A stretch of DNA of 15,953 nt, from positions 1 through 15,953 of the forward strand of contig CANRIJ010000021.1 of the NCBI GenBank assembly GCA_947630635.1. Direction: 5' to 3'. Shown here piece by piece: positions 1 to 6,436 of this stretch. Origin of the DNA: an uncultured Spirochaetaceae bacterium. Lineage in GTDB: Bacteria; Spirochaetota; Spirochaetia; Sphaerochaetales; Sphaerochaetaceae. Under the pieces are notes generated by a model that ran no database searches, had not been told where the DNA came from, and saw only the letters and a list, made by a program, of their open reading frames with translations. The position numbers and the translations under genes were made by a program. The stretch's first letter is position 1; every line of letters begins with the position of its first letter.

Positions 1-7
1 AGCCTCA

Positions 8-808
8 TTATCTGATTTTAAGCTCTTTAGCCACTTCTATTAGAATCTCAGGGTGGTCGGTCATGACAGTATCGACGCCCATCTCATATAGCTCTTTCAT
101 CTCATCTCTCTCATTTATTGTCCACACCATGATCACCGCATTCTTCTTATGCCACTTCTTGATGAAAGAGGGTGTTATTACCTTGATGGGACCTGCCTTT
201 CTCGGCACTTGGAACACGAGTCTCATCTTAGTCTCTCTATTTGGATAGAAGGCTTTGAATAGGACTTTTGGGACAACTTCTCCAGTTGTAAGGGATGATT
301 GGATCTCAGGTGCGATTTTCCTAATGCGCTTGAGGTTATTAAGATGAAAAGAGGCAACGCACACTCTCTTCTCTGCTTTGCACCTCTTAATTGTCTCTTT
401 GAAGTAATCGGCGATGACAGGATCATCGGTCTTTAGGTCCACGTTGTATCTCTGCTCTGGAAGCTCAGTAAGAGCCTCTTCAAGGGTCATGAGTCTCACG
501 CCCTTTCCTCTGAATGGGAATGTCTTTCCCCCGTCCTTTGTAAATGTGTAGCCGGCATCGTATTTTTTGAGCTCTTCAAGAGTATGATCCTCTATTCTTC
601 CTTTGCCGTCTGTGTTTCTCTCAAGTGTATCGTCATGCCATATTACTATCTGGTTGTCTTTAGTCAGGTGCACATCAGTCTCAATTACGTCCACTCCAAG
701 TCTGTTTGCAGACTTAAAGGCCTCTATTGTGTTCTCTGGATAATTTGCGCTGTCGCCTCTATGTGCGACCACTCTTGGGAGCGGATCGAGAAAGCTCTTG
801 AATGTCAT
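8..808 (-). CDS. glycerophosphodiester phosphodiesterase family protein
   Basis: A 266-residue GDPD-family TIM-barrel protein that would hydrolyse glycerophosphodiesters to glycerol-3-phosphate and an alcohol. Visible family signature: HRGDS at residues 16-20 (catalytic His16/Arg17), PENT just after, the metal-binding pair in ETDVH (Glu43, Asp45), and the second catalytic His58 in WHDDTLERNTDGKG. The C-terminal MVWTIN and VDTVMTDHPE strands are also typical, and the length is usual for UgpQ-like cytoplasmic enzymes. No signal peptide is seen, so it probably acts in the cytoplasm on deacylated phospholipid head groups. Its ATG overlaps the stop of the upstream methyltransferase gene by ATGA, so the two are translationally coupled; an AAGGA lies about 9 bases upstream. 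Substrate preference cannot be read from the sequence. Confidence 0.93.
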   Translation of the reverse strand: MTFKSFLDPLPRVVAHRGDSANYPENTIEAFKSANRLGVDVIETDVHLTKDNQIVIWHDDTLERNTDGKGRIEDHTLEELKKYDAGYTFTKDGGKTFPFRGKGVRLMTLEEALTELPEQRYNVDLKTDDPVIADYFKETIKRCKAEKRVCVASFHLNNLKRIRKIAPEIQSSLTTGEVVPKVLFKAFYPNRETKMRLVFQVPRKAGPIKVITPSFIKKWHKKNAVIMVWTINERDEMKELYEMGVDTVMTDHPEILIEVAKELKIR

Positions 809-1539
809 TTTTCTATATCCTTATATTTTTCGATTTTCTCTCTTTTTGAGAATATTTTCTCAAATCTCTTAAGCTCTCCCTCAGTAAGAGAGGCTCTTTC
901 TATGAAATCCGAGAGTAAAATGCGCGTCCATTTCTCCTCTTCGCCCCATTTGTAGTATCCAATCCCAGAAAGGTATGAGGATATGTCCTCAACTGCCTTC
1001 TTTATTCTCTCTTTGTCTACGCTTACTCTGTCAGTCTTATATGGAAGCGCATTCTTATAGAGTTCATAGGCGATTATCTGCACTGCCTGTGCAAGGTTGA
1101 GTGAGGGAAACTCCTCGGATGTGGGAATTGTCACAACCGATGAGCAGAGGTTTACCTCATCATCCCTAAGCCCATCGGCCTCTCGTCCAAAGACTATTGA
1201 GATTCTCGATGGAGCGACCTCGCCCGCCTTTTTAGCTAGGTCCTCAGGAGAGTAGGTCGATAGCTTTCTCAGCTTTCCCTTCCTTCTTGTGGCAGCAACT
1301 GAGAATGATGAGGATAAGAGCGCCTCCTCTAGGCTTTTTCTCTCCTCTCTTTTCTCCCAGATATCAAAGGCATGGACAGATAGGGTCTTGATTCTGTCTA
1401 TGTTGTACTCGTGCTCTTTGATGATTGTGAGACTGTGAAGACCCATCGTCTTCATGGCTCTGCACACCGAGCCGATATTGCCCTCTTCATGTGGCTCTAC
1501 TAGTATGATTTCAATGCTGTCAAGTAGACTTGGGACCAT
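805..1539 (-). CDS. TrmH-family (TrmJ-like) RNA 2'-O-methyltransferase
   Basis: A 244-residue SPOUT-fold methyltransferase, TrmH family group 1, most like TrmJ, which 2'-O-methylates position 32 of tRNAs using S-adenosylmethionine. The three SPOUT motifs are present. Motif 1 is EEGNIGSVCRAMKTMGL with Asn21 and Arg27. Motif 2 is IVFGREADGL near residues 115-124. Motif 3 is SLNLAQAVQIIAYEL near 146-160, which forms the trefoil-knot cofactor site. The C-terminal 75 residues form the charged helical extension usual in TrmJ. It is the first gene of a two-gene minus-strand unit with the phosphodiesterase (4-base overlap). No Shine-Dalgarno sequence precedes the ATG; a TAAAAT lies 5 bases upstream, so the transcript may be leaderless or nearly so. 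Other group-1 TrmH targets (rRNA) cannot be excluded. Confidence 0.9.
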   Translation of the reverse strand: MVPSLLDSIEIILVEPHEEGNIGSVCRAMKTMGLHSLTIIKEHEYNIDRIKTLSVHAFDIWEKREERKSLEEALLSSSFSVAATRRKGKLRKLSTYSPEDLAKKAGEVAPSRISIVFGREADGLRDDEVNLCSSVVTIPTSEEFPSLNLAQAVQIIAYELYKNALPYKTDRVSVDKERIKKAVEDISSYLSGIGYYKWGEEEKWTRILLSDFIERASLTEGELKRFEKIFSKREKIEKYKDIEK

Positions 1540-1544
1540 TTAGG

Positions 1545-1550
1545 ATTTTA
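1545..1550 (-). promoter_or_regulatory. possible -10 element, near-leaderless, for TrmJ-like gene
   Basis: On the minus strand TAAAAT sits 5 bases before the ATG at 1539, and no ribosome binding site is visible. No convincing -35 is seen at 16-18 bases, so this is weaker than the similar promoters elsewhere in the window. It lies back-to-back with the promoter of the divergent gene at 1593, and the two share the 53-base intergenic region. Confidence 0.35.
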
Positions 1551-1557
1551 GCTTATA

Positions 1558-1586
1558 TTGTTTGGTGAAACCTTTAAAGCTATAAT
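1558..1586 (+). promoter_or_regulatory. promoter, predicted leaderless start at 1593
   Basis: TTGTTT (1558-1563), a 17-base spacer, then a perfect TATAAT (1581-1586). The predicted +1, seven bases past the -10, is 1593, the A of the ATG itself. The six bases between (TTCTTC) contain no Shine-Dalgarno sequence. Seen directly in the sequence; leaderless initiation is inferred. Confidence 0.65.
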
Positions 1587-1592
1587 TTCTTC

Positions 1593-2765
1593 ATGGAAAG
1601 CGTAGAGGGCGGCAAATACAAAAAACTTTTATCTTATTCTGTTGCTCTAATGGCAATAATAGCCGTATTTTTCGTCCTTAAGGTCGCCTCGTCCTTTATT
1701 CTTCCGGTTATAATTGCGCTATTTCTCTTTATTCTGGTGAATCCATTTCTAAATAGATGCGATAAGGCCAAGATACCTAAGCCGCTCTCGATAATCATTG
1801 CAATGCTGATTGTCCTAGTGCTCTTTATACTCTTTATCTATACATTTTCCATGATGATCAACTCTCTGATGGCTCAGCTTCCCAGCTACGTTCAGAGGGT
1901 GAATCAATTGGATGTGAGGATATCAAATAGTCTTAGAAGCTTTTTCGATGTTGGGGAGAATGAGCCTTTTTCTGTTTTGCAGATGCTAAATATAGACTGG
2001 TTTGGCATAATCACCAGCTTTTTGACATCTGCCAGCTCAAAATTCGTCAATATCTTTGGCGACTGCATGCTTATCTATCTCTACCTCTTCTTTATGATAG
2101 TGGAGAGGGCGACAATCTATCCAAAGATCATCGTCTCTCTTCCTGAGGAGAGGGGCAAGAAGGTCATGGCAGTCGTTACTAGTATGAGCAAGAAGACTTC
2201 AAGGTACCTGATTCTGAAGGTTGTAGTAAGCGCAGTGACTGGATGTCTCTTTTATCTTACTGCCTTCTTGATGCGTCTTGATTTTGCTCTTGTCTGGGGC
2301 ATCATGGCATTTATACTCAACTTTATCCCTACAATCGGATCGATTATAGTCACAGCCGGCGCTGTCTTTATGGCTATTCTGCAGTTTATGCCTCATTGGG
2401 GCTATATTACGATCATTGCTCTTATTCTCATTGCGATTCAGATGGTTCTTGGAAATATAATCGAGCCGAGAATTCAGGGCAATCAGCTGAATCTATCTCC
2501 GCTAGCGATACTCATCTCGCTGGCGCTCTGGAGCTATATCTGGGGTATTGCCGGCATGTTCCTTGCCGTGCCGCTTACGGCCCTTCTGCAGATAACGTGC
2601 TCTCAGAGTCCTACCTTGAAGCCAATTGCCATCTTCATATCGACGGGATCTATCGCTAAGCCCAAGAAGAAGAGATTCTTCTCAAAGCAGAGGGCAAAAT
2701 GGGCGAAGAAGATGGGTAAGGGCGAGATTGAGGGCGAAGGCGCTTCCAAGGATAGCAAGAGCTGA
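1593..2765 (+). CDS. AI-2E family (PerM-like) transporter
   Basis: A 390-residue polytopic inner-membrane protein of the AI-2E/PerM exporter family. The layout is typical. Two hydrophobic hairpins fill the first 90 residues, including the family-typical ILPVIIALFLFILVNPF. A soluble amphipathic stretch (about 90-170) carries the PSYVQRVNQL segment. A second membrane half then includes NFIPTIGSIIV and NIIEPRIQG, the most conserved family motifs. The last 45 residues are a lysine-rich cytoplasmic tail, slightly longer than usual. Family members export autoinducer-2, ions or unknown small molecules; the substrate here is unknown. It is preceded by a consensus promoter with the start codon at the predicted transcription start and no ribosome binding site. 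thrH follows after 40 bases and seems to have its own promoter. Confidence 0.9.
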   Translation: MESVEGGKYKKLLSYSVALMAIIAVFFVLKVASSFILPVIIALFLFILVNPFLNRCDKAKIPKPLSIIIAMLIVLVLFILFIYTFSMMINSLMAQLPSYVQRVNQLDVRISNSLRSFFDVGENEPFSVLQMLNIDWFGIITSFLTSASSKFVNIFGDCMLIYLYLFFMIVERATIYPKIIVSLPEERGKKVMAVVTSMSKKTSRYLILKVVVSAVTGCLFYLTAFLMRLDFALVWGIMAFILNFIPTIGSIIVTAGAVFMAILQFMPHWGYITIIALILIAIQMVLGNIIEPRIQGNQLNLSPLAILISLALWSYIWGIAGMFLAVPLTALLQITCSQSPTLKPIAIFISTGSIAKPKKKRFFSKQRAKWAKKMGKGEIEGEGASKDSKS

Positions 2766-2770
2766 TTCTG

Positions 2771-2799
2771 TTGAAATAAAGAGAATCATTTCTGATAAT
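2771..2799 (+). promoter_or_regulatory. promoter, predicted leaderless start for thrH
   Basis: TTGAAA (2771-2776), a 17-base spacer, GATAAT (2794-2799), then six bases (CAATTC) to the ATG at 2806. The predicted transcription start coincides with the A of the ATG. It begins only 6 bases after the transporter stop codon, so thrH can be transcribed independently of the upstream gene. No Shine-Dalgarno sequence lies in front of this ATG. Confidence 0.6.
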
Positions 2800-2805
2800 C
2801 AATTC

Positions 2806-3423
2806 ATGGAAATCATCTGTTTGGATTTAGAGGGCGTACTCGTGCCCGAGATTTGGATAGCATTTAGCGAGAAGACGGGAATTAAGGAGCTTAAGAGGAC
2901 GACTCGAGATGAGCCGGATTATGATAAGCTCATGAGATACCGCATGGATATTCTCGATAAGAACCATCTGACACTCACTGATATTCAAGAGACAATATCG
3001 AAAATCAAGCCGCTTGATGGAGCATTGGAGTTTTTGAATAAGGTAAGGGAGATAACACAGGTTGTCATCCTAAGCGATACCTTCTCGGAGTTTGCCCTCC
3101 CTCTTATGAGGCAGCTTGGATATCCCACTATTCTCTGCAACTCACTCAAAGTCGATAAGAACAATATGATAGTCGGCATAAAAATGAGACAGATGGATGG
3201 AAAGAGAAAGGCAGTGGATGGATTCAGGGGCATGGGTTTCAGGACCTTTGCAGCTGGCGACAGCTACAATGACCTTACAATGATAAGGCGTGCAGATAGG
3301 GGCCTTTTATTTCGCGCTCCAAAGAACATACTCGATGAGGAGAAGGACCTCTTGTATGCAACCGAATATGATGATTTCTATTCTCATATTGAGGACTTTG
3401 TGAATGAGGGAAAAGCGGAATAA
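2806..3423 (+). CDS. thrH: ThrH-type phosphoserine phosphatase / homoserine phosphotransferase
   Basis: A 205-residue HAD-superfamily enzyme matching ThrH closely along its whole length. In Pseudomonas, ThrH dephosphorylates phosphoserine and can pass the phosphate to homoserine, linking serine and threonine synthesis. HAD motif I is DLEGV at residues 7-11, the ThrH hallmark in which the second acid is Glu9. Motif II is ILSDT with Ser90, and motif IV is AAGDSYND at 149-156. The segments VPEIWIAF, TTRDEPDYD and PLMRQLGYPT are also characteristic. An in-frame upstream extension to 2626 exists, but it overlaps the transporter gene and has no family similarity. ATG 2806 gives the exact ThrH N-terminus. 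The start lacks a ribosome binding site and sits 6 bases after GATAAT. A small membrane protein gene overlaps its 3' end by 20 bases. Confidence 0.93.
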   Translation: MEIICLDLEGVLVPEIWIAFSEKTGIKELKRTTRDEPDYDKLMRYRMDILDKNHLTLTDIQETISKIKPLDGALEFLNKVREITQVVILSDTFSEFALPLMRQLGYPTILCNSLKVDKNNMIVGIKMRQMDGKRKAVDGFRGMGFRTFAAGDSYNDLTMIRRADRGLLFRAPKNILDEEKDLLYATEYDDFYSHIEDFVNEGKAE

Positions 3424-3643
3424 GAAGCCAGGAGTCGGCATTTTAATAGCATCGCTTGTGATTCTGGTTCTTGGGATGGTTGTCGGCTTTGCTCTTCTTG
3501 GGATGGTCTATGAGGGGCCTAGATGGGTAAAGGCGCTCTTTGCGCTGATTATCATAGCCCTTCTGACATTCTTGATTAGGGCCTTTTTTAAGATGATCAA
3601 GGCTATGAAAGAGGAGAGTGGCAAAGAGAAGCCCAATGTGTAA
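3404..3643 (+). CDS. small two-helix membrane protein, unknown function
   Basis: A 79-residue protein with a basic N-terminus (MREKRNKK), a hydrophobic helix at about residues 10-36, a short PRWVK loop, a second helix at about 45-66 and a charged lysine/glutamate-rich tail. This suggests a two-span inner-membrane protein with both ends in the cytoplasm. I recognise no family. It starts inside the end of thrH (20-base overlap, different frame). A GAGGA about 10 bases upstream of its ATG fits a ribosome binding site, so it is probably co-transcribed with and coupled to thrH. Being real is supported by the clear membrane topology, the plausible ribosome binding site and a stop before the next promoter. 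Function is not inferable. Confidence 0.7.
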   Translation: MREKRNKKPGVGILIASLVILVLGMVVGFALLGMVYEGPRWVKALFALIIIALLTFLIRAFFKMIKAMKEESGKEKPNV

Positions 3644-3644
3644 A

Positions 3645-3694
3645 GAATATGTTGATTTCTATGTGGGCATCTTTAAAACTTGACAAACATATTC
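3645..3694. repeat. inverted repeat flanking the -35 of the dksA-like promoter
   Basis: GAATATGTT (3645-3653) and its exact reverse complement AACATATTC (3686-3694), separated by 32 bases. The right arm starts immediately after the TTGACA at 3680-3685 and lies in the promoter spacer. This could be a pair of operator half-sites; it is too widely spaced for a convincing terminator and no U-tract follows. Confidence 0.35.
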
Positions 3695-3706
3695 AATCTG
3701 TACATT
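3680..3706 (+). promoter_or_regulatory. probable promoter of dksA-like gene
   Basis: A perfect TTGACA (3680-3685) lies in the 89-base gap before the gene. The -10 is less clear: TACATT (3701-3706) has only a 15-base spacer, and CATTCT (3703-3708) has 17. A leader of about 20 bases would carry the GGGGA ribosome binding site (3722-3726), so this unit is not leaderless, unlike several neighbours. Confidence 0.5.
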
Positions 3707-3732
3707 CTGTAGCATAAGTTTGGGGACATATA

Positions 3733-4089
3733 ATGGACGCTTTTACCGAGGAAATGTTAGAGGCTTTGACTAAGGAGCGCGATGAGCTTATGACTAAGCT
3801 CAAAGAAGACGATGAGACTTATACACATGATGCTGAGAACACTTCGGGCATGGGGGACGTGAGCGACCTGGCTAGCGATGAGGGCTCATTTAGGAAGATG
3901 GCCGCTCTCAATCAGATGGATGTGAAGAGACTGAAGTCTGTTGTAAATGCCATTAAGAGAATCGAGGATGGCAAATACGGAAGGTGCCTGCAGTGCGGTA
4001 AGAAGATTCCCGAGGGAAGACTCAGGGCAATTCCATCTGCGGTTCTCTGCATTGAATGCCAGAGCGAGAATGAGAAGATGATGAATTGA
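3733..4089 (+). CDS. dksA: DksA/TraR-family zinc-finger transcription factor
   Basis: A 118-residue DksA/TraR-like protein. Family members insert a coiled coil into the secondary channel of RNA polymerase and tune initiation, often together with ppGpp. The C-terminal zinc finger is complete: Cys85, Cys88, Cys106 and Cys109 (CLQCGKK, then VLCIEC). It is preceded by the usual RIEDGKYGRC. The acidic tip motif DxxDxA of DksA is seen as DVSDLA at residues 42-47, followed by the second coil helix up to about 80. It is shorter than the 151-residue E. coli DksA because the N-terminal part is reduced. The ATG is preceded by GGGGA at 7-base spacing and an upstream TTGACA promoter. A hairpin terminator follows directly. 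Whether it is the genome's only DksA cannot be seen here. Confidence 0.87.
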   Translation: MDAFTEEMLEALTKERDELMTKLKEDDETYTHDAENTSGMGDVSDLASDEGSFRKMAALNQMDVKRLKSVVNAIKRIEDGKYGRCLQCGKKIPEGRLRAIPSAVLCIECQSENEKMMN

Positions 4090-4090
4090 G

Positions 4091-4112
4091 ATTGGGTGCT
4101 TAGGCACCCAAT
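4091..4112. terminator. bidirectional hairpin between convergent genes
   Basis: A perfect 9-base stem, ATTGGGTGC and GCACCCAAT, with a TTAG loop, starts 2 bases after the dksA-like stop and ends right at the stop of the convergent hydrolase gene. It is well placed to end both transcripts. The U-tracts on both sides are poor, so it may be a weak terminator or an mRNA-end stabiliser. Confidence 0.65.
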
Positions 4113-4760
4113 TTACATCAGGTAGGGGTTATGATTCTTCTCAAAGAGAAGAGTTGAGCTCTCTTCGTGTCCTGGATAGATCAGAGTGCTATCTGGGAAG
4201 TTATTCTTTATGAAATCAAGCGATTTTATCATGTCTTTGTAAGAGCTCATAACAAAGTCCGTTCTTCCAATTGAGCCTCTAAATAGCGTGTCTCCCGTAA
4301 AGAGTGCATTATCCTCTTTAAGGTATATGAGCACGGAGCCCTCTGAGTGGCCTGGGCTTGGAAAGACCTTAAATGGGCCAACTTTGAAAGCACTCTCCTC
4401 GTAGCTTTCTATTCTCTCCTCAATGCCCATAAACTCACTCTCATCCACATCTATTCCCATAAGGCTCTTTATGAACTCTCTATTTAGCTTTGAGTTGTTC
4501 TTGATAAATGGAGCGTCCTTTATGGAAAAGAAAATACGGGTATCCGGGTATTTTGCTATAAGCTTGCTAAGACCAAGGATATGATCGAAGTGCGCATGCG
4601 TTAAGAGTACTGCTCTTAATTTAAGAGAGTCTCTTTTTATAATCTCGTCAAATGCCCCATCACTTGGTGGGGCATCGATTATATAGGCATCCCTACTATC
4701 ATATACAAGATATGAATTGGAGCCAAAAGACGACTCTGGGCTCTCTTTTTGAATCCTCAT
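4113..4760 (-). CDS. metallo-beta-lactamase-fold hydrolase (glyoxalase II-like)
   Basis: A 215-residue MBL-fold protein of the YcbL/glyoxalase II-like group. Such proteins are cytoplasmic zinc hydrolases that often cleave thioesters such as S-lactoylglutathione. All metal ligands are visible: THAHFDH (His55, His57, Asp59, His60), His138 in SPGHSEGS, Asp157 in LFTGDTLFRG and His198 in YPGHEESS. The RGSIGRTD segment after the third motif is characteristic of this subgroup. The C-terminus stops soon after NPYLM, so the helical glutathione-binding domain of classical GloB is absent. The gene is translationally coupled to the upstream RNA-binding protein gene through an ATGA overlap. The native substrate is not inferable. 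Confidence 0.9.
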   Translation of the reverse strand: MRIQKESPESSFGSNSYLVYDSRDAYIIDAPPSDGAFDEIIKRDSLKLRAVLLTHAHFDHILGLSKLIAKYPDTRIFFSIKDAPFIKNNSKLNREFIKSLMGIDVDESEFMGIEERIESYEESAFKVGPFKVFPSPGHSEGSVLIYLKEDNALFTGDTLFRGSIGRTDFVMSSYKDMIKSLDFIKNNFPDSTLIYPGHEESSTLLFEKNHNPYLM

Positions 4761-5293
4761 TTTGCCTTTGCGATATTTATCTGGGCAACTCTGCCGTTGA
4801 TCTCTTTGCCGTTGAGCTTATCAATGGTCTTTTGGCAGTTCTCTTCGCTTAGGATGATAAATGAGTATTTGTCGTGGATCTTGATGTCATAGACATCCTC
4901 TCTCTTGATTCCAACCTCTTTATCAAGAATGCTGAGAACCTCATTTCTGTTGAGTCTCTTCATCCTTCCTATGTTGAGGTAGAGGGTATTTGCGCCCTTT
5001 GGGAGCTCTTTGATCTCCTTTTTCGGGCTGTCGCTCTTATTCTCTGGCTTTGGGGCTCTTCTTGGCTGAAAGCTCTCTTTTCTCTCGTTTCTGTAGCCCT
5101 CTCTCTCCTTTAGCGATTCTTTTAAGAGCATTGCAGCAAAATAAGACCTTCTTGTGAAAGGAACAAGCCTCTTTATCTCTTTCTTGATCTCCTCAAGCTC
5201 CTCCGGCTTGGGATATTTTTCTACTTTTTCCCTGATTTCCTCGATTTTTGCCTGAAGTCTCTTATTATCTTTTTCGAGGGACTGATCTTCCAT
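4757..5293 (-). CDS. stand-alone DbpA-type RNA-binding domain protein with coiled-coil N-terminus
   Basis: A 178-residue protein. Residues 1-45 are a charged coiled coil (MEDQSLEKDNKRLQAKIEEI onwards) and 60-100 form a basic, disordered linker. Residues 102-175 match the DbpA/CsdA RNA-binding domain normally found at the C-terminus of DEAD-box helicases: LYLNIGRMKRLNRNEVLSIL, then IKREDVYDIKIHDKYSFI, then KLNGKEINGR. No helicase motifs are present, so the domain is used on its own, perhaps as an RNA chaperone, ribosome-assembly factor or adaptor. The start has a good AGGAG 7 bases upstream. A TAGAAT at 5336-5341 on the minus strand is a possible -10, though its -35 is poor. It leads a two-gene unit with the MBL-fold hydrolase (4-base overlap). 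Confidence 0.82.
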   Translation of the reverse strand: MEDQSLEKDNKRLQAKIEEIREKVEKYPKPEELEEIKKEIKRLVPFTRRSYFAAMLLKESLKEREGYRNERKESFQPRRAPKPENKSDSPKKEIKELPKGANTLYLNIGRMKRLNRNEVLSILDKEVGIKREDVYDIKIHDKYSFIILSEENCQKTIDKLNGKEINGRVAQINIAKAK

Positions 5294-5355
5294 CGTTTAC
5301 TCCTATTTTAGTGGTGTTCCTTTTGGGACTCTTTAATTCTACTTTAAATTTGCCT

Positions 5356-5372
5356 TTTGATTAAACATCAAA
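5356..5372. repeat. short palindrome in divergent intergenic region
   Basis: TTTGAT (5356-5361), a 5-base loop TAAAC and ATCAAA (5367-5372) form a perfect 6-base inverted repeat in the 123-base region between divergent genes. It lies where the -35 of the minus-strand promoter would fall, so it could be an operator. It is short and A+T-rich, so chance is possible. Confidence 0.25.
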
Positions 5373-5401
5373 TTATATTCTCGTTTTTGTATTCTTCTCT
5401 G

Positions 5402-5410
5402 TGGTAATAT
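5402..5410 (+). promoter_or_regulatory. extended -10 promoter, predicted leaderless GTG start at 5417
   Basis: TGG followed by TAATAT (5405-5410) forms an extended -10 element. The predicted +1 is 5417, the first base of the GTG start codon, after six bases CGCATT. The -35 is weak (TTTTTG at 5384-5389), which the TGn extension may offset. No ribosome binding site is visible. Confidence 0.5.
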
Positions 5411-5416
5411 CGCATT

Positions 5417-6436
5417 GTGATTGAATCAAGCGAGAAGATAGAAGAGAAATCCGATGAGCTTAGATCCCTCTTTTACGCATTGGGGAGGCTCATCTCATCA
5501 GAGAAAGAGAGGCCTCCTGTCGGGAAGGCTCTTCTTGACAGAGTCATAAGCCTCAGAGGCCAGATTGAGGATATAGAGCTTCTCATGGAGAGGGAAGAGA
5601 AGATGATCCAGGAGAGAAGCAGGGCTGAGGATGAGATATGCGAGCTTGATAAATCGATTAAGAATGATCCAGGCCTCTTAAAGAGCCTATATTCGAAGCT
5701 TGGTGCCATTATCTATGAGAGAGCCTCTTTAGAGCTCATTAAGAGGGAGCACTTTGGTGAGGCATATTTAAAGAAAGAGGAAGAGGAGGCGATAATAGAC
5801 GGCCTAAAGAGCAAGAACCCATTGATAAAGGCGCTCTTTAAAATGAAGGAAAAGACCTTCTCGGCTCTTAAGGAGAGTCTCTTTGAAGGCTTGGGGAAGA
5901 AGGCAATAGAGAACAAGAGCTACATCTATATTGGCGGTGAGCAGTCTCAAAACATAGCAGAGAAGATCATCAAGGCCCTTGATGGCGAGAGTCGCCTTAG
6001 GGACAGAAAAAAGAGCCTCGAGGACAGAATCTCGCTCTTGGATGACGAGATAAAGGAGATCAGAGGCTATGAGAAGAGCCCTTTTAAGGAGCGCCTTGAG
6101 GAGAAGAAGCGCGACTACTATGAGGCTGCAGTAAGCTATGGAAACTATCTATATGAGAAGGGCGAGATATGGATAAGCGAGAATACCTCATCTGAAGCTC
6201 TGGACCTTGTCGAGGCCATTTTATCGTCTCAGAAGGAATATTCTGATTTAAAAGAGAGAAAGAGAGATGAGGAGAGGCGCGCCAAGCGCGAGGAGATCAG
6301 AATCCTCATCAGCCAGGAAGAGGACAAGCTCGATATACTTGAGAGAGAGAAAAAGCGAATTGACTCACATATGGATGAGATAAAGAAGGAGATTAAGAGG
6401 CTTGAGTCTCTTTTAAGCAAGAATAGCTTCTTCTAA
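5417..6436 (+). CDS. coiled-coil protein, unknown function
   Basis: A 339-residue, very acidic/basic, strongly helical protein that I do not recognise. Coiled-coil-like heptads occur at about residues 40-85, 195-225 and 275-335. A less charged middle (about 85-190) includes IKNDPGLLKSLYSKLGAIIY and YIYIGGEQSQNIAEKIIKAL, which may be a small folded domain. No signal peptide or membrane span is seen, so it is probably cytoplasmic. The start is GTG with no ribosome binding site, placed at the predicted transcription start. It is a single-gene unit whose stop overlaps the stop of the convergent pseudouridine synthase by 4 bases. A structural, scaffold or cell-division-associated role is possible but unsupported. 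Confidence 0.78.
   Translation: MIESSEKIEEKSDELRSLFYALGRLISSEKERPPVGKALLDRVISLRGQIEDIELLMEREEKMIQERSRAEDEICELDKSIKNDPGLLKSLYSKLGAIIYERASLELIKREHFGEAYLKKEEEEAIIDGLKSKNPLIKALFKMKEKTFSALKESLFEGLGKKAIENKSYIYIGGEQSQNIAEKIIKALDGESRLRDRKKSLEDRISLLDDEIKEIRGYEKSPFKERLEEKKRDYYEAAVSYGNYLYEKGEIWISENTSSEALDLVEAILSSQKEYSDLKERKRDEERRAKREEIRILISQEEDKLDILEREKKRIDSHMDEIKKEIKRLESLLSKNSFF

Noticed and set aside
584..955. 123-residue plus-strand open frame over the phosphodiesterase/methyltransferase junction
   Set aside because: Both strands cannot be readily coding here. The minus-strand proteins carry full family motifs, and this frame has none.
2626..2805. 60-residue N-terminal extension of ThrH in frame from 2626
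   Set aside because: It overlaps the AI-2E transporter gene, has low-complexity Arg/Ser-rich sequence and no family similarity. ATG 2806 gives the exact ThrH N-terminus.
3631..3668. Possible terminator after the small membrane protein gene (GCCCA ... TGGGC followed by ATCTTT)
   Set aside because: The stem is only 5 bases with a 28-base loop, too weak to call.
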